Assembly (NCBI RefSeq): GCF_002095485.1
Contig: NZ_MLFS01000009.1
Span: 37,217-101,216, forward strand
Reading direction: 5' to 3'
Source of the DNA: Pantoea wallisii
Lineage (GTDB): Bacteria; Pseudomonadota; Gammaproteobacteria; Enterobacterales; Enterobacteriaceae
DNA: 64,000 nt
Shown: one piece after another, positions 40,313-51,948 of the stretch
Layout of the letters: each line of letters opens with the position of its first letter
How positions within the stretch are numbered: the first letter of the stretch is position 1
Notes under the pieces: generated by a model
Seen by the model: only the letters and a program-made list of their open reading frames with translations
What the model was told of the DNA's origin: nothing
The model's database searches: none
Made by a program: the position numbers and the translations under genes

Positions 40313-40813
40313 TTAAAGCACCAGCCCTAACCCGTACAGAATCACCGCTGAGATCACCCCGGCGATAATATCGTCCACCATAATCCCCATGCCGCCGTGC
40401 ACGTTGCGATCAAACCAGCGGATTGGCCAGGGCTTCCACATGTCAAAAATACGGAAAATCACGAAACCGGCCAGCACCCACTGCCAGCTCATGGCAGGAA
40501 TCGCCATCAGCGTAATCCATATGCCGATAAACTCATCCCAGACGATACTGCCGTGATCGTGCACGCCCATGTCACGCGCTGTGCGGTGGCAGAGATAGAC
40601 GCCCACGCTGATGCCAATCAGCACCACCAGCGTGTAGAGTTGCAGCGGCAGAAAAGTCATCAGCCACCAGAAGGGGATCGCGGCGACCGATCCGGCCGTG
40701 CCGGGCATGATCGGGCTCAGGCCGCTGCCAAAACCGGTCGCCAGCAGATGCCAGGGATTACCCATGCGCAGGCGGCTTTTAGCGACATCTTTATTTCGCG
40801 TCAAAGTGATCAA
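40313..40813 (-). CDS. pgpA: Phosphatidylglycerophosphatase A
   Basis: PgpA removes phosphate from phosphatidylglycerophosphate at the inner membrane, making phosphatidylglycerol. The 166-residue protein has several membrane segments and the conserved blocks [31 protein letters not shown] and [14 protein letters not shown], where the acidic residues are likely metal ligands. Its start lies within thiL (23-base overlap), so it is the last gene of the nrdR-ribD-ribH-nusB-thiL-pgpA series. Confidence 0.97.
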   Translation of the reverse strand: MITLTRNKDVAKSRLRMGNPWHLLATGFGSGLSPIMPGTAGSVAAIPFWWLMTFLPLQLYTLVVLIGISVGVYLCHRTARDMGVHDHGSIVWDEFIGIWITLMAIPAMSWQWVLAGFVIFRIFDMWKPWPIRWFDRNVHGGMGIMVDDIIAGVISAVILYGLGLVL

Positions 40814-41768
40814 ATCCCTTGTGATTAAAGCGGCGCGGCTTGCCGTTCTCCAGCAGCGTCAGCCCTTCCGCTTCCGGTGCAATCTGTCCGATGCAGGTGT
40901 AAGGCACACCCAGATGACCAAGCGCCACGTCCAGCGCGCCCCGGTTCACCTCCGGCACGGTAAAGCACAGCTCATAATCCTCACCACCACTCAGCGCCCA
41001 GCGCAGCACCTGCTCCGGTTCAAAGTGGTCGCGCAGCGCCGCAGAGAGCGGTAGCGTCTCCAGATTAAGACGCGCCCCCACGCGGCTGGCCGCCAGGATG
41101 TGGCCAAGATCGGAGATCAGCCCGTCGGAGAGATCGATGGCGGATGTTGCCAGATTGCGCAGCGCCTGGCCCTGTAAAACGCGCGGCATGGGGCGCAGAT
41201 GGCGTTTAATCAGCACCTCATGCACTGCCGGATCGTTCAGCCGGTGATGATGCTGCAGCAGCGACAGGCCCGCCGCGCTATCGCCCAGCGTACCCGTCAC
41301 GAAGATCCAGTCGCCCGGCTTCGCGCCGGCGCGTCTCAGCGCCCGCCCAGCCGGCACCAGGCCATGAATGCCCAGCGTCAGGCTCAGCGGCCCGCGCGTG
41401 GTATCGCCGCCAATCAGCTGCATGTCGTAATAATCCAGCAGCTCAAACAGGCTATCGCTGAAGGCAGCCAGCCAGCTCTCGTTAACCTCAGGCAGCGTAA
41501 GCGCCAGCGTTAACCACGCCGGATCGGCCCCCATCGCAGCCAGATCGCTGAGATTGACCGCCAGCGCTTTGTAGCCGAGATCGGCCGGATGGATATCGCG
41601 TAAGAAGTGAACGCCCGCGACCAGCGTGTCGGTGCTGATCGCCAGCGTCTGTTTTTCAGGCACATTCAGTAACGCGCAGTCGTCACCAATACCCTTCTCC
41701 ACATCGCGGCGGGAGCTGGTGACGCGGTTAAAATAACGTGCGATCAGTTCAAATTCACCACAGGACAT
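40791..41768 (-). CDS. thiL: Thiamin-monophosphate kinase
   Basis: ThiL phosphorylates thiamin monophosphate to thiamin diphosphate, the cofactor used by Dxs among others. The 325-residue protein has the PurM-like fold with [17 protein letters not shown] at the N-terminus, the magnesium-binding [16 protein letters not shown], the conserved GGDTTRGPL, and [13 protein letters not shown] near the C-terminus. It overlaps pgpA by 23 bases and follows nusB after 46 bases that contain a terminator-like hairpin. Confidence 0.97.
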   Translation of the reverse strand: MSCGEFELIARYFNRVTSSRRDVEKGIGDDCALLNVPEKQTLAISTDTLVAGVHFLRDIHPADLGYKALAVNLSDLAAMGADPAWLTLALTLPEVNESWLAAFSDSLFELLDYYDMQLIGGDTTRGPLSLTLGIHGLVPAGRALRRAGAKPGDWIFVTGTLGDSAAGLSLLQHHHRLNDPAVHEVLIKRHLRPMPRVLQGQALRNLATSAIDLSDGLISDLGHILAASRVGARLNLETLPLSAALRDHFEPEQVLRWALSGGEDYELCFTVPEVNRGALDVALGHLGVPYTCIGQIAPEAEGLTLLENGKPRRFNHKGFDHFDAK

Positions 41769-41789
41769 AAATCAGGTCTCAATGAAAAA

Positions 41790-41807
41790 AGGCCGGTGAA
41801 CCGGCCT
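41790..41807 (-). terminator. Terminator-like hairpin between nusB and thiL
   Basis: On the minus strand an 8-base stem AGGCCGGT/ACCGGCCT with a 2-base loop is followed by TTTTTT (A-run at 41785-41790). It would end part of the upstream transcript before thiL-pgpA. Confidence 0.75.
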
Positions 41808-41814
41808 CTTGCAC

Positions 41815-42234
41815 TTATTTTTTGTTGGGTCGAATTTGTGGGGCGGCTTTATCAAGCACGCCGTTAACAAATTTGTGGCTGTCTTCGGCACCAAACACTT
41901 TAGCCAGCTCAATACCTTCGTTAATGGCCACTTTATAAGGCACATCAGAACGTTTGCTCAGCTCATACAGAGAGAGACGCAGAATCGCTTTCTCAACCTG
42001 GCCCAGCTCTTCCAGCTGGCGCGACAGGTAAGGCTTCATCAGACCGTCCAGGTACGCGCTGTTAGTCGCCACACCGGACAGCAGTTCGCGGAAATAGCTA
42101 ATATCGACGTCTTTGACGTCTTGTTCCGCCAGAAACTGGTATTCCACATCGGCAATGTCGTTGTTGGACAACTGCCAGGAGTAGAGCGCCTGGACAGCGC
42201 ACTCACGGGCGCGACGACGAGCAGCAGGTTTCAC
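41815..42234 (-). CDS. nusB: Transcription antitermination factor NusB
   Basis: NusB binds boxA RNA together with ribosomal protein S10 and prevents early termination in rRNA operons. The 139-residue all-helical protein begins [20 protein letters not shown], with the arginine-rich RNA-binding N-terminus, and has the conserved [28 protein letters not shown]. It is 19 bases after ribH on the same strand. Confidence 0.98.
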   Translation of the reverse strand: MKPAARRRARECAVQALYSWQLSNNDIADVEYQFLAEQDVKDVDISYFRELLSGVATNSAYLDGLMKPYLSRQLEELGQVEKAILRLSLYELSKRSDVPYKVAINEGIELAKVFGAEDSHKFVNGVLDKAAPQIRPNKK

Positions 42235-42253
42235 AAAATTCCCCTTACAAAAA

Positions 42254-42724
42254 TCAGGCTTTGATGGCTTTCAATACGTTAATCATTTCGAGTGCGGTCA
42301 GGGCAGCTTCAGCCCCTTTATTGCCCGCTTTAGTGCCGGCGCGTTCAATCGCCTGCTCAATATTTTCGGTGGTCAGTACGCCGAAGGTCACCGGGATTTC
42401 GCTGGCCATTGCCACCTGTGCAATGCCAGAGCTGGCTTCACCGGCCACGTATTCGAAGTGGGCCGTGCCGCCACGGATCACCGTGCCCAGCGCAACAATC
42501 GCATCGTGCTTACCGGCTTTCGCCAGTGCGCGTGCGGCCAGCGGCAGTTCATAGGCGCCCGGCACCCAGACCACGGTAATATTTTCTGCTTTAACCTGGC
42601 CGATACGCTTCAGTGCATCTACCGCACCGTCCAGCAGGCTGTCATTAATGAAGTTGTTAAAACGCGCAATCACGATGGCAATGTTAGCATCAGGCGTGGC
42701 AACAGCAGCTTCGATAACTTTCAT
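42254..42724 (-). CDS. ribH: 6,7-Dimethyl-8-ribityllumazine synthase
   Basis: Lumazine synthase (named ribE in E. coli) condenses 5-amino-6-ribitylaminouracil with dihydroxybutanone phosphate in riboflavin synthesis, as an icosahedral 60-mer. The 156-residue product has the family motifs [16 protein letters not shown] and [21 protein letters not shown], with the catalytic histidine in the latter (near 89). It lies between ribD (94 bases upstream) and nusB. Confidence 0.97.
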   Translation of the reverse strand: MKVIEAAVATPDANIAIVIARFNNFINDSLLDGAVDALKRIGQVKAENITVVWVPGAYELPLAARALAKAGKHDAIVALGTVIRGGTAHFEYVAGEASSGIAQVAMASEIPVTFGVLTTENIEQAIERAGTKAGNKGAEAALTALEMINVLKAIKA

Positions 42725-42818
42725 ACATATCCTTTGGGTGTTTGTTTTATGGCCCCGCAGAAGGGGGCGGATTCTATCATACTCTTCGGCGACGCGCTCA
42801 GGCTTTTCCGCACATGCT

Positions 42819-43922
42819 TTAGCGCGGCGTCAGGGTCAGACGCAGGTCATCGCCTACTTTGCGCACGTCGCTAAAATTGAGGGCTGGCGCATCGGCCAGC
42901 GCAGTCAGTCCCGGCAGTTCGCACAGGCCGCGCGCGGCGTTACCCAGCAGCTTCGGCGCCAGGTAAATAATCAGCTCATCCACCAGTCCGGCCTGCAGCA
43001 GCGCACCGGCCAACCCGGCGCCCGCCTCCACCCACACGCTGTTGATCTGGCGCTGGCCGAGCAGCATCATCATTGCCACCAGGTCGAGCTGCGTATCACG
43101 CACGGGTACGGCAATCTGCGTGACGCTTTGCGGCCAGGCTTGCTGATCCGGGGCGCTGCGCATCAGCCAGGTTTCGCCCGGCTGGGCAATCAGGCGGTGC
43201 TGCGGCGTAACGCGCTGCTGACTATCGATCACCACCCGCACCGGCTGGCGCAACGCGCTCTCCTCTGTCAGCGCCTGCGCTTCCGCGTTCAGTTCGTTCC
43301 AGCGCACCGTCAGGGCGGGATCGTCAGCCAGTACGGTGGCGCTGGTGGTAAGAATAGCGGAACTCTGCGCGCGCAGGCGTTGCACATCGCGTCGTGCGGC
43401 GGCAGACGTGATCCACTGACTCTCACCGCTCGCCATGGCGATGCGCCCATCAAGGGAAGCGCCCAGCTTCAGCTGAATCCACGGAAACCCGGTGCGCATA
43501 CGTTTCAGAAAACCGCGGTTTATGGCCTCGGCCTCGCTCATCATCAGACCGTGGCTCACCTCAATGCCCGCTTGCTGCAGGCGGTACAAGCCGCGCCCGG
43601 CAACCTGTGGATTGGGATCCTGCATCGCGGCCACCACGCGGCTGACGCCGGCGGCAATCAGCGCATCGCAGCATGGCGGCGTGCGGCCATGATGGCTGCA
43701 GGGCTCAAGCGTGACGTACGCCGTCGCGCCTGCGGCTTTATCGCCCGCCATGCGCAGCGCATGCACTTCTGCATGCGGTTCACCGGCGCGATGGTGCCAG
43801 CCCTCTCCCACAATCTCGCCGTCGCGCACAATCACGCAGCCAACATTCGGGTTTGGTGTGGTGGTGAAACGTCCGCGGCGTGCCAGCTCCAGCGCGCGCG
43901 CCATATAGCGTTCGTCGGTCAT
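42819..43922 (-). CDS. ribD: Bifunctional pyrimidine deaminase/reductase RibD
   Basis: RibD carries out the deamination and NADPH-dependent reduction steps of riboflavin synthesis. The N-terminal deaminase domain (about 1-145) has the zinc site HAEVHAL and [16 protein letters not shown]; the C-terminal reductase domain has [10 protein letters not shown], where the lysine seen in [22 protein letters not shown] is typical of the family. The 367 residues equal E. coli. It is three bases after nrdR, so the two are cotranscribed. Confidence 0.97.
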   Translation of the reverse strand: MTDERYMARALELARRGRFTTTPNPNVGCVIVRDGEIVGEGWHHRAGEPHAEVHALRMAGDKAAGATAYVTLEPCSHHGRTPPCCDALIAAGVSRVVAAMQDPNPQVAGRGLYRLQQAGIEVSHGLMMSEAEAINRGFLKRMRTGFPWIQLKLGASLDGRIAMASGESQWITSAAARRDVQRLRAQSSAILTTSATVLADDPALTVRWNELNAEAQALTEESALRQPVRVVIDSQQRVTPQHRLIAQPGETWLMRSAPDQQAWPQSVTQIAVPVRDTQLDLVAMMMLLGQRQINSVWVEAGAGLAGALLQAGLVDELIIYLAPKLLGNAARGLCELPGLTALADAPALNFSDVRKVGDDLRLTLTPR

Positions 43923-43925
43923 GGT

Positions 43926-44375
43926 TTAATCCTGTAAACGGGCGATCTCTTCGCCAAAATCGCGGATATCTTCAAAGCTGCGATAAACCGAAGCAAAACG
44001 AATGTAGGCGACTTTATCCAGCTTCTTCAGCTCTTCCATCACCAGATTCCCGATCTGCTTGCTGGGGATCTCCCGTTCGCCGGTGGCGCGCAGCTGAGTT
44101 TTGATATGGTTGACGGCGTTATCTACCGCGTCGGCGCTGACCGGACGCTTCTCCAGCGCCTTCATCATGCCGCTGGCGAGCTTATCCTCATTAAAGGGTT
44201 CGCGCACATCGTTGCTTTTTACCACGCGCGGCATCACCAGCTCAGCCACTTCGAAGGTGGTGAAGCGCTCATGACACACCAGACACTGGCGGCGGCGGCG
44301 CACCGAGGAGCCTTCACTCACCAGACGCGAATCGATCACTTTGGTGTCCACAGCGGAGCAGAATGGGCAATGCAT
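43926..44375 (-). CDS. nrdR: Ribonucleotide reductase repressor NrdR
   Basis: NrdR senses ATP/dATP and represses ribonucleotide reductase operons. The 149-residue protein has the zinc ribbon with C3, C6, C31 and C34 (the RRRRQ stretch binds DNA) and an ATP-cone domain at about 49-139. It heads the minus-strand series with ribD and is divergent from kbp. Confidence 0.98.
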   Translation of the reverse strand: MHCPFCSAVDTKVIDSRLVSEGSSVRRRRQCLVCHERFTTFEVAELVMPRVVKSNDVREPFNEDKLASGMMKALEKRPVSADAVDNAVNHIKTQLRATGEREIPSKQIGNLVMEELKKLDKVAYIRFASVYRSFEDIRDFGEEIARLQD

Positions 44376-44547
44376 GGCGTTTCCTGTCGCGAGAATTTTT
44401 GGTCAGATAGTGTAGCGCGTTCCCGGTTGCAACAAAACAGAGCACACCGAATCGGGCCTGCTCCACTACGGTGCCAGCCGGTTATGAGCAAAATGAGAAA
44501 ATTTACTAAGCTTACAGAGCCAATCCGGCACATTGACAGGAGGAACT

Positions 44548-44985
44548 ATGGGTCTGTTTAATTTTGTAAAAGAAGCGGGAGAGAAGCTGTGGGACGCCGT
44601 CAGCGGCGGCGATGACCAAAGCAAAAAACTGCAGGAACACATCAATAAGCTCGGTTTGCCCGATAGCGACAAGGTGAAAGTGGATGTGCAGGGCGATACC
44701 GTTACCGTCAGCGGCGACGGCATTTCGCAGGAGCTGAAAGAGAAAATCCTCGTGGCTGCCGGGAACGTGGCCGGTATCACGCAAGTCGATGATAAGGTTA
44801 CCGCCAGCGATGCCGCTGCGCAGGCCGAGTTCTATACGGTGAAAAAAGGCGATACCCTGAGTGCGATTTCGAAGCAGGTTTACGGTAATGCTAATGAATA
44901 CAACAAGATTTTCGAAGCAAACAAGCCAATGCTGACGCATCCTGATAAGATCTATCCAGGCCAGGTTTTACGTATCCCTAAATAA
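44548..44985 (+). CDS. kbp: Potassium-binding protein Kbp (YgaU), BON-LysM
   Basis: A 145-residue cytoplasmic protein with an N-terminal BON domain (about 20-90) and a C-terminal LysM domain (about 96-143, [19 protein letters not shown]). E. coli Kbp binds potassium ions and is needed for normal growth at high external potassium. ATG 44548 follows an ideal AGGAGG site six bases away; the longer frame adds MTGGT only. In E. coli the gene is elsewhere (near gab genes), so its place between nrdR and yajI is a local difference. It is 15 bases before yajI. Confidence 0.95.
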   Translation: MGLFNFVKEAGEKLWDAVSGGDDQSKKLQEHINKLGLPDSDKVKVDVQGDTVTVSGDGISQELKEKILVAAGNVAGITQVDDKVTASDAAAQAEFYTVKKGDTLSAISKQVYGNANEYNKIFEANKPMLTHPDKIYPGQVLRIPK

Positions 44986-45000
44986 TCGAAAGGACATTGC

Positions 45001-45564
45001 ATGACGCGCAGGATGTTATGGGCTCCGGCAGTACTCTCTCTGCTGGTGCTGAGTGGTTGCAGTTCGCCTCCCACTTCGCCGCAGGTGAAAGAGCTGCATC
45101 AGGAAGTGAGCCAGCTTAACCAGCAGATGCGCAAGCTGACGACGCAGGCAGCGGCGCTGGAGATCCAGGGGCAGCTGAACAGTCAGTCAACCCAGGGCGC
45201 ATGGCTGCTGCCGCAGGCAAATACGCCGGTTGAGCTGCAAACCCAGCTGGGGAAACTGCGACTTACGCTGTCGCGCGTGGAGGGTGAGGCCAGCGGTAGC
45301 CGTGCCAATCTGAACGTGCGCTCAACGGATGATCGGCCCGTACCGGCGTTCAGCGCTACGGTAGTATGGGGTGAACTTGATCCGGCCAGCGGTAAGCCGC
45401 TGTCGGCAAGCAGCCTTAGCCAGCCCATTAACGTCCCTGCTACTCTGATGCCGCGCAGTTCGGTCACCGTACCGCTACGCCTCAGCGGCTTGTCACCCGA
45501 GCAGCTCGGCTACGTGCGCGTGCATGATGTGCTGCCCGCCGCCAGCCATGAAGTGACACCCTGA
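45001..45564 (+). CDS. yajI: YajI-type lipoprotein (DUF3251)
   Basis: A 187-residue lipoprotein with the signal MTRRMLWAPAVLSLLVLSGC, acylated cysteine at 20. After it come a short coiled coil (VKELHQEVSQLNQQMRKL, about 30-60) and a DUF3251-type beta domain. The function is unknown. Its place beside nrdR/secF and its domain plan match E. coli yajI; E. coli has tsx and yajD between it and secF, which are missing here. It is probably cotranscribed with kbp and shares a bidirectional terminator with secF. Confidence 0.88.
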   Translation: MTRRMLWAPAVLSLLVLSGCSSPPTSPQVKELHQEVSQLNQQMRKLTTQAAALEIQGQLNSQSTQGAWLLPQANTPVELQTQLGKLRLTLSRVEGEASGSRANLNVRSTDDRPVPAFSATVVWGELDPASGKPLSASSLSQPINVPATLMPRSSVTVPLRLSGLSPEQLGYVRVHDVLPAASHEVTP

Positions 45565-45613
45565 CGCGGGCACCGTAAACCCGATGCGCGGCCCTGTGCA
45601 ACGGGCATAAAAA

Positions 45614-45642
45614 AACGGGCTGTCCACACCGGACAGCCCGTT
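45614..45642. terminator. Bidirectional terminator between yajI and secF
   Basis: A perfect 12-base stem AACGGGCTGTCC/GGACAGCCCGTT with a 5-base loop. On the minus strand seven T residues follow (for secF); on the plus strand CTGTTTT follows (for yajI). Confidence 0.9.
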
Positions 45643-45659
45643 CTGTTTTACGGCCAGAG

Positions 45660-46628
45660 TTACGGCAGAATCGAGGGCTGATCGGCGCCTTCTTTCTCCA
45701 CTTTCTGCACCAGCATGTGTTCACGCTTCATCCCCAGTTTCAGCGCCAGCGCGGATGAAACATAGATAGATGAGATGGTACCGATGGTGACACCGATCAA
45801 CATGGTCAGCGAGAAGCCTTTCAGCAGTGCGCCACCAAAGATGAACAGAATCAGGATCATCGCCAGCGTGGTGATGGAGGTGATCAGCGTACGGCTCAGC
45901 GTCTGGGTCAGCGACACGTTGGTGATGTCGTAAGAGGAGCCGCGACGGATTTTGCGGAAGTTCTCACGAATACGGTCCGAGACCACGATCTTATCGTTGA
46001 GCGAGTAACCAATCACCGACATCAGTGAAGCCACAATCGTCAGATCAATCTCGACGTGGAACAGCGACAGAATACCGCAGGTGATGATGACGTCATGCGC
46101 CAGCGCCAGCACGGTACCCAGCGCCAGGCGCCACTCAAAACGGAAACCGATGTAGATCAGGATCGCAATCAGCGCCGAAAGCAGCGCCATCGCACCGGCC
46201 TGCGCCAGATCGGTCCCCACGCTTGGGCCAACGAACTCCACACGCTTCACGGTAGCGCTCTGCTGGGTGGTCTGGTTGATCGACGCCAGCACTTTATTGC
46301 CCAGTTCGGTACCTGCATTACCGGTTGTCGGTGGCATACGCACCATCACATCGCGGCTGCTGCCGAAGTTCTGCACCAGCGGCTCTTCAAAGCCCGCTTT
46401 CACTAAACCTTCACGCAGCGCATCCAGATCCGCCGGTTTTTCCAGGTTGATCTCAATCACCGTCCCGCCGGTAAAATCGAGGCCCCAGTTGAAGCCCCGC
46501 ACGCCGATAATGGCGATAGCTGCCACAATCAGCAGACCGGAGATGATAAAGGCCAGCGTATCCCAGCGCATAAAGTCGACGACTTTACGCCCGTGGTTTA
46601 GCTGCTCAATACTATATTCCTGTGCCAC
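45660..46628 (-). CDS. secF: Protein translocase accessory subunit SecF
   Basis: SecF works with SecD and YajC to use the proton gradient for late steps of protein export through SecYEG. The 322-residue protein has six membrane helices and the family motifs [14 protein letters not shown] in the first periplasmic domain and [15 protein letters not shown] in helix 4-5. I chose the GTG at 46628 ([15 protein letters not shown]), with GAGGAG seven bases upstream and homology beginning there; a frame to 46784 overlaps secD and has no family support. It is ten bases after secD and ends at a strong terminator. Confidence 0.97.
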   Translation of the reverse strand: MAQEYSIEQLNHGRKVVDFMRWDTLAFIISGLLIVAAIAIIGVRGFNWGLDFTGGTVIEINLEKPADLDALREGLVKAGFEEPLVQNFGSSRDVMVRMPPTTGNAGTELGNKVLASINQTTQQSATVKRVEFVGPSVGTDLAQAGAMALLSALIAILIYIGFRFEWRLALGTVLALAHDVIITCGILSLFHVEIDLTIVASLMSVIGYSLNDKIVVSDRIRENFRKIRRGSSYDITNVSLTQTLSRTLITSITTLAMILILFIFGGALLKGFSLTMLIGVTIGTISSIYVSSALALKLGMKREHMLVQKVEKEGADQPSILP

Positions 46629-46638
46629 AACGCACTCC

Positions 46639-48486
46639 TCAGATAGACAGCTTGTTGATGCGTTTGCCGCCGTACACCAGGTTAACGATGGCACGTGTGC
46701 CGACGATAGCGGTGAACATGGAGGTCGCAATACCGATAGCGGTGGTGATCGCGAAGCCTTTGATTGAACCCGTACCGACCGCATAAAGAATGATGACTTT
46801 AATCAGCGTCGTCACGTTAGCATCGACGATACTGGAGAAGGCGCCTTTGTAGCCCTCATGAATCGCCTGCTGCACGGAGCGTCCGTTACGCAACTCTTCT
46901 TTAATACGTTCGTTAATCAACACGTTCGCATCGACCGCTACCGCCAGCGTCAACACAATACCGGCAATACCCGGCATGGTGAGCGTCGCGCCAGGCAGCA
47001 GTGACATGATGCCGACAATCAGCACCAGGTTGCACAGCAGTGCGCTGGTGGCAATCAGGCCGAACTTTTTGTAGAACACCACCATAAACAGAATGGAGGC
47101 GATCAGACCCCACAGACAGGCTTCGAGTCCCTGCGTGATGTTCTGCTGGCCCATGGTTGGACCAATAGTACGCTCTTCAACAATCTGAATTGGCGCAATC
47201 AGCGCACCGGCACGCAGCAGCAGCGACAGCTGACGGGCTTCGTTCGGGTTGCTGATGCCGGTGATACGGAAGCTGTTACCGAGACGTGACTGAATGTTCG
47301 CCACGTTGATCACCTCTTCCTGCTTCACCAGAATGGCACGGCCGTTGGCGTCTTTTTTACCGCTGTCCTTGTACTCCACAAACAGGGTCGCCATCGGTTT
47401 ACCGATATTGTCCTTGGTGAAGTTCGACATGATGTTACCGCCCGCGCCGTCAAGTGAGATATTAACCTGCGGCTGGTTGTACTCATCCATGCTGGACGTG
47501 GAGTCAGTGATATGGTCACCGGTCAGGATCACACGCTTATACAGCACCACCGGCTGCCCTTCGCGCGTTTTCTTCACCTCTGAATCACCCGGCACGCGGC
47601 CGCTGGCGGCGGCACCCGGATCCACACTGGTGTTAACCAGACGGAACTCCAGCGTCGCGGTAGCGCCCAGAATCTCTTTGGCGCGTGCGGTGTCCTGAAT
47701 ACCCGGCAGCTCAACCACAATGCGGTCAGAGCCCTGACGCTGTACCAGCGGCTCGGCAACGCCAAGCTGGTTTACACGGTTACGCAGGATGTTGATGTTC
47801 TGCTGCACCGCATATTCGCGCGCTTCGCTGAGGCGGGCATCGGTCATCACCGCGCGCAGCGTATCGCTGCCCACGCTGGTGAACACCAGATCGCGGTGGC
47901 GCGGCGTCAGATAGCTAATCGCTGCGTCACGGCTGGCGCCGTCGCGGAAGCGAACTTCTGTGCCGTAGTTAGCAATTTTCGTGACGTTCGTATACGGAAT
48001 GCTTTTGTCGCGCAGATCGCTGCGCAGGCCATCGGCATTCTGCTCCTGCAGTTTGCCCAGGGCGGTATCCATATCCACTTCCATCAGGAAGTGTACGCCG
48101 CCGCGCAGATCGAGACCGAGTTTCATCGGCTCTGCGGCCAGCAGGGTTAACCAGCGTGGGGTTGCTGGCGCAAGGTTAAGCGCCACCACGAAATCTTCAC
48201 CCAGTGCGTTAGTGATAGCTTCACGCGCACGCAGCTGGACATCGGTGTTAGCAAAACGGGCCAGGATGGCGCCATTTTCCAGAGCGAGGGATTTGCTCTG
48301 AATATTGTCTTGTTTTAATACGTTCTGGATCTGATCCAACGTTTGCTCACTGGCGGCGCTTCCGCGCGCACCAGTGATCTGAACGGCCGGATCCTCACCA
48401 TAAAGGTTCGGAAGCGCATACAGCAGGCCGATGAGAATCACGGCGACCAGCATGACGTACTTCCATAAAGGATAACGGTTTAACAC
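46639..48486 (-). CDS. secD: Protein translocase accessory subunit SecD
   Basis: SecD is the larger RND-type partner of SecF. The 615 residues equal E. coli. It has a first membrane helix at about 8-27, a long periplasmic P1 region containing [16 protein letters not shown], and a C-terminal five-helix bundle with [21 protein letters not shown], where the conserved aspartate is needed for proton use. It lies between yajC and secF in the queA-tgt-yajC-secD-secF operon. Confidence 0.98.
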   Translation of the reverse strand: MLNRYPLWKYVMLVAVILIGLLYALPNLYGEDPAVQITGARGSAASEQTLDQIQNVLKQDNIQSKSLALENGAILARFANTDVQLRAREAITNALGEDFVVALNLAPATPRWLTLLAAEPMKLGLDLRGGVHFLMEVDMDTALGKLQEQNADGLRSDLRDKSIPYTNVTKIANYGTEVRFRDGASRDAAISYLTPRHRDLVFTSVGSDTLRAVMTDARLSEAREYAVQQNINILRNRVNQLGVAEPLVQRQGSDRIVVELPGIQDTARAKEILGATATLEFRLVNTSVDPGAAASGRVPGDSEVKKTREGQPVVLYKRVILTGDHITDSTSSMDEYNQPQVNISLDGAGGNIMSNFTKDNIGKPMATLFVEYKDSGKKDANGRAILVKQEEVINVANIQSRLGNSFRITGISNPNEARQLSLLLRAGALIAPIQIVEERTIGPTMGQQNITQGLEACLWGLIASILFMVVFYKKFGLIATSALLCNLVLIVGIMSLLPGATLTMPGIAGIVLTLAVAVDANVLINERIKEELRNGRSVQQAIHEGYKGAFSSIVDANVTTLIKVIILYAVGTGSIKGFAITTAIGIATSMFTAIVGTRAIVNLVYGGKRINKLSI

Positions 48487-48510
48487 GGCAGTTCCCTTAG
48501 GGAAGAAAAA

Positions 48511-48843
48511 TTACAGCGCCTTCATCGTACCTTTCGGCAGAACGGCGGCCACGAAATCACGTTTGATAACTACTTCAGTGGTGTCGTTCAGGGCGATAGC
48601 GATATAGCCGGTTTCAGCCACTTTAGTTACGCGCCCTACCAGGCCACCATTGGTCAGCACTTCGTCACCTTTAGAGATGGAATCCATCAGCTTCTTGTGA
48701 TCTTTTGAGCGCTTCTGCTGCGGACGCAGAATCATGAAGTAGAAGATCAGACCAAAAACCACCAGCATGATCACCAGAGAATACGGACTTCCCTGAGACG
48801 GAGCGCCTGCTGCGGCCACGGCGTCAGAAATGAAAAAGCTCAT
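48511..48843 (-). CDS. yajC: Sec translocon accessory protein YajC
   Basis: A 110-residue single-span membrane protein that associates with SecDF-YidC. The helix is LVIMLVVFGLIFYFMIL (about 22-38), followed by RPQQKRSKDHKKLMDSI and a small cytoplasmic domain with GDEVLTNGGLVGRV. The gene is 24 bases before secD and 25 bases after tgt. Confidence 0.97.
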   Translation of the reverse strand: MSFFISDAVAAAGAPSQGSPYSLVIMLVVFGLIFYFMILRPQQKRSKDHKKLMDSISKGDEVLTNGGLVGRVTKVAETGYIAIALNDTTEVVIKRDFVAAVLPKGTMKAL

Positions 48844-48868
48844 TAAATTTCCCTCATTGATAAAATTA

Positions 48869-50005
<1,137 letters not shown>

Positions 50006-50030
50006 TCAGAGAAACAGTCTGATGGGTAGC

Positions 50031-51101
50031 TCAGGACCCGACAGTTTCGTCAGGTGCCTGCGGATTACGGGTGATGTACATCGCATCCCCGTAGCTAAAG
50101 AAACGGTACTGCTCCGCCACGGCGCTCTGGTAGGCTGCCATGGTATTTTTATAGCCGGCAAAGGCGGACACCAGCATGATCAGCGTGGATTCGGGCAGAT
50201 GGAAGTTGGTGATCAGCGCATCGATCACCTGATAGTGATAGCCCGGATAGATAAAGATTTGGGTATCATCAAAGAACGGGGCCAGCAGCGCATCCTGACA
50301 AGCCTTCGCGGCGCTCTCCAGCGAACGAACCGAAGTGGTGCCCACCGCAACCACTTTATTCCCGCGCGCTTTACACGCCAGCACGGCATCAACCACATCC
50401 TGCGGCACTTCAGCATATTCGGAGTGCATGATGTGATCATTAATGTTCTCTACGCGTACCGGCTGGAAAGTGCCTGCGCCGACGTGCAGCGTCACAAACG
50501 CCATCTCCACACCTTTCTCCCTGAGTGCCGCCAGCAGCGGTTCGTCAAAGTGCAGACCGGCAGTCGGTGCCGCTACTGCGCCAGGGCGCGCGCTGTACAC
50601 CGTCTGATAGAGTTCACGGTCCGCCTCTTCATCCGGGCGATCGATATAGGGCGGCAGCGGCATATGCCCAACGCTGTTGAGGATATCCAGTACCGCACGA
50701 TCGTCCGCGAAGGCGATCTCAAACAGCGCATCGTGACGCGCGACCATTGTCGCTTTCACGCTCTCATCATCGCCCAGCAGCAGCTCAGCGCCCGGCTTCG
50801 GCGCTTTCGACGCGCGCACGTGTGCCAGCACACGCTTGTCATCCAGCATGCGTTCAACCAGCATCTCGATTTTTCCGCCGCTGGCTTTACGGCCGTAGAC
50901 GCGCGCCGGAATCACGCGGGTGTTGTTGAACACCAGCAGATCGCCGGGGTTCAGTTTATCCAGCACATCAGTAAAGACGCCGTGGTTCAGCGCACCGCTC
51001 GGGCCATCCAGCGACAGCAAGCGGCATCCGCTACGCTGCGCCTGCGGATAGTGGGCAATCAAAGATTCCGGCAACTCAAAAGCAAAATCGGCTACACGCA
51101 T
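50031..51101 (-). CDS. queA: S-adenosylmethionine:tRNA ribosyltransferase-isomerase QueA
   Basis: QueA moves the ribose of S-adenosylmethionine to preQ1 on tRNA, giving epoxyqueuosine. The 356 residues equal E. coli, with the family stretches [45 protein letters not shown] and [19 protein letters not shown] all intact. It is the first gene of queA-tgt-yajC-secDF and is divergent from acpH across 104 bases. Confidence 0.98.
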   Translation of the reverse strand: MRVADFAFELPESLIAHYPQAQRSGCRLLSLDGPSGALNHGVFTDVLDKLNPGDLLVFNNTRVIPARVYGRKASGGKIEMLVERMLDDKRVLAHVRASKAPKPGAELLLGDDESVKATMVARHDALFEIAFADDRAVLDILNSVGHMPLPPYIDRPDEEADRELYQTVYSARPGAVAAPTAGLHFDEPLLAALREKGVEMAFVTLHVGAGTFQPVRVENINDHIMHSEYAEVPQDVVDAVLACKARGNKVVAVGTTSVRSLESAAKACQDALLAPFFDDTQIFIYPGYHYQVIDALITNFHLPESTLIMLVSAFAGYKNTMAAYQSAVAEQYRFFSYGDAMYITRNPQAPDETVGS

Positions 51102-51205
51102 GCATCACTTCTTCAGGACTCAAAAAACAGGCGGCATAGTTTAGCCGAAAAGCGGCGAATTCTGAACAACTGGCTGCGCCTGGTGGATTCTGCTTATAAT
51201 GCGCC

Positions 51206-51787
51206 ATGAACTTTCTTGCTCACCTTCACCTCGCCTCGCTGGCAAACAGCTCGCTGCTGGGTAACCTGATGGCCGACTTCGTGCGCGGCAATGTCCAGTC
51301 ACAGTGGCCGGAGGCGGTTGTCGCCGGCATCGCTATGCATCGCCGGCTCGATGTGCTCACCGACAATCTGCCGGAAGTGCGGGAAGCGCGCGAGCTGTTC
51401 CGCGCGGAAACGCGCCGCGTTGCGCCGATTACGCTGGATGTCGTGTGGGATCACTTCCTGGCGCTGCACTGGGATAAGATGCATCCGCAGCAGTCGCTGC
51501 CGGCGTTTACCGCCGCTGCCGAGCACGCCATCGTGCCGCAGCTGGCCGGGACACCGGAGAGCTTTATTGAGCTCAACGCCGTGATGTGGCGCGAACGCTG
51601 GTTTGAGCACTACGCTGAACCGGCGCGTATCGCACGCGTGCTGAGCGGTATGGCGCATCGCCGTCCGCGTCTGGCCGCGCTGCGCGACTCCGCGCAGGAT
51701 TTCATTGATAACTACGCGCAACTCGAACCGCTATTCTTCCGGTTCTACCCACGCTTAATGGCGGATGCGCGCGCGCAACGGCTGTAA
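51206..51787 (+). CDS. acpH: Acyl carrier protein phosphodiesterase AcpH
   Basis: AcpH removes the 4'-phosphopantetheine arm from acyl carrier protein. The 193-residue HD-related protein opens with [20 protein letters not shown] and carries the likely metal ligands in [21 protein letters not shown] and [11 protein letters not shown]. It is divergent from queA, as in E. coli. In E. coli malZ comes next; here a phosphatase-phytase pair does. Confidence 0.96.
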   Translation: MNFLAHLHLASLANSSLLGNLMADFVRGNVQSQWPEAVVAGIAMHRRLDVLTDNLPEVREARELFRAETRRVAPITLDVVWDHFLALHWDKMHPQQSLPAFTAAAEHAIVPQLAGTPESFIELNAVMWRERWFEHYAEPARIARVLSGMAHRRPRLAALRDSAQDFIDNYAQLEPLFFRFYPRLMADARAQRL

Positions 51788-51948
51788 CCGCCCTTTTCTC
51801 CTCTGCCGCACCGCCTCCTCTTGTCAGCCGCCGCTAACTGCGGCTTAATGAAGCCTTGCTTAACTTTCGTTAACTCAGTCACACAGCCATTTCGCCTTTT
51901 TCGGCGTTTTTTGCCACGTCGATTGCCAGAAAATGATAAGAGGGAAAG

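Noticed and set aside
42648..43937. 429-codon open frame antisense to ribD
   Set aside because: It mirrors the whole ribD gene, is rich in Arg, Gln and His as antisense frames usually are, and has no family features.
51788..51948. Possible Pho box before the IMPase-phytase operon
   Set aside because: CTCAGTCACACAGCCAT resembles a Pho half-site only loosely and lacks the second repeat at the right spacing.
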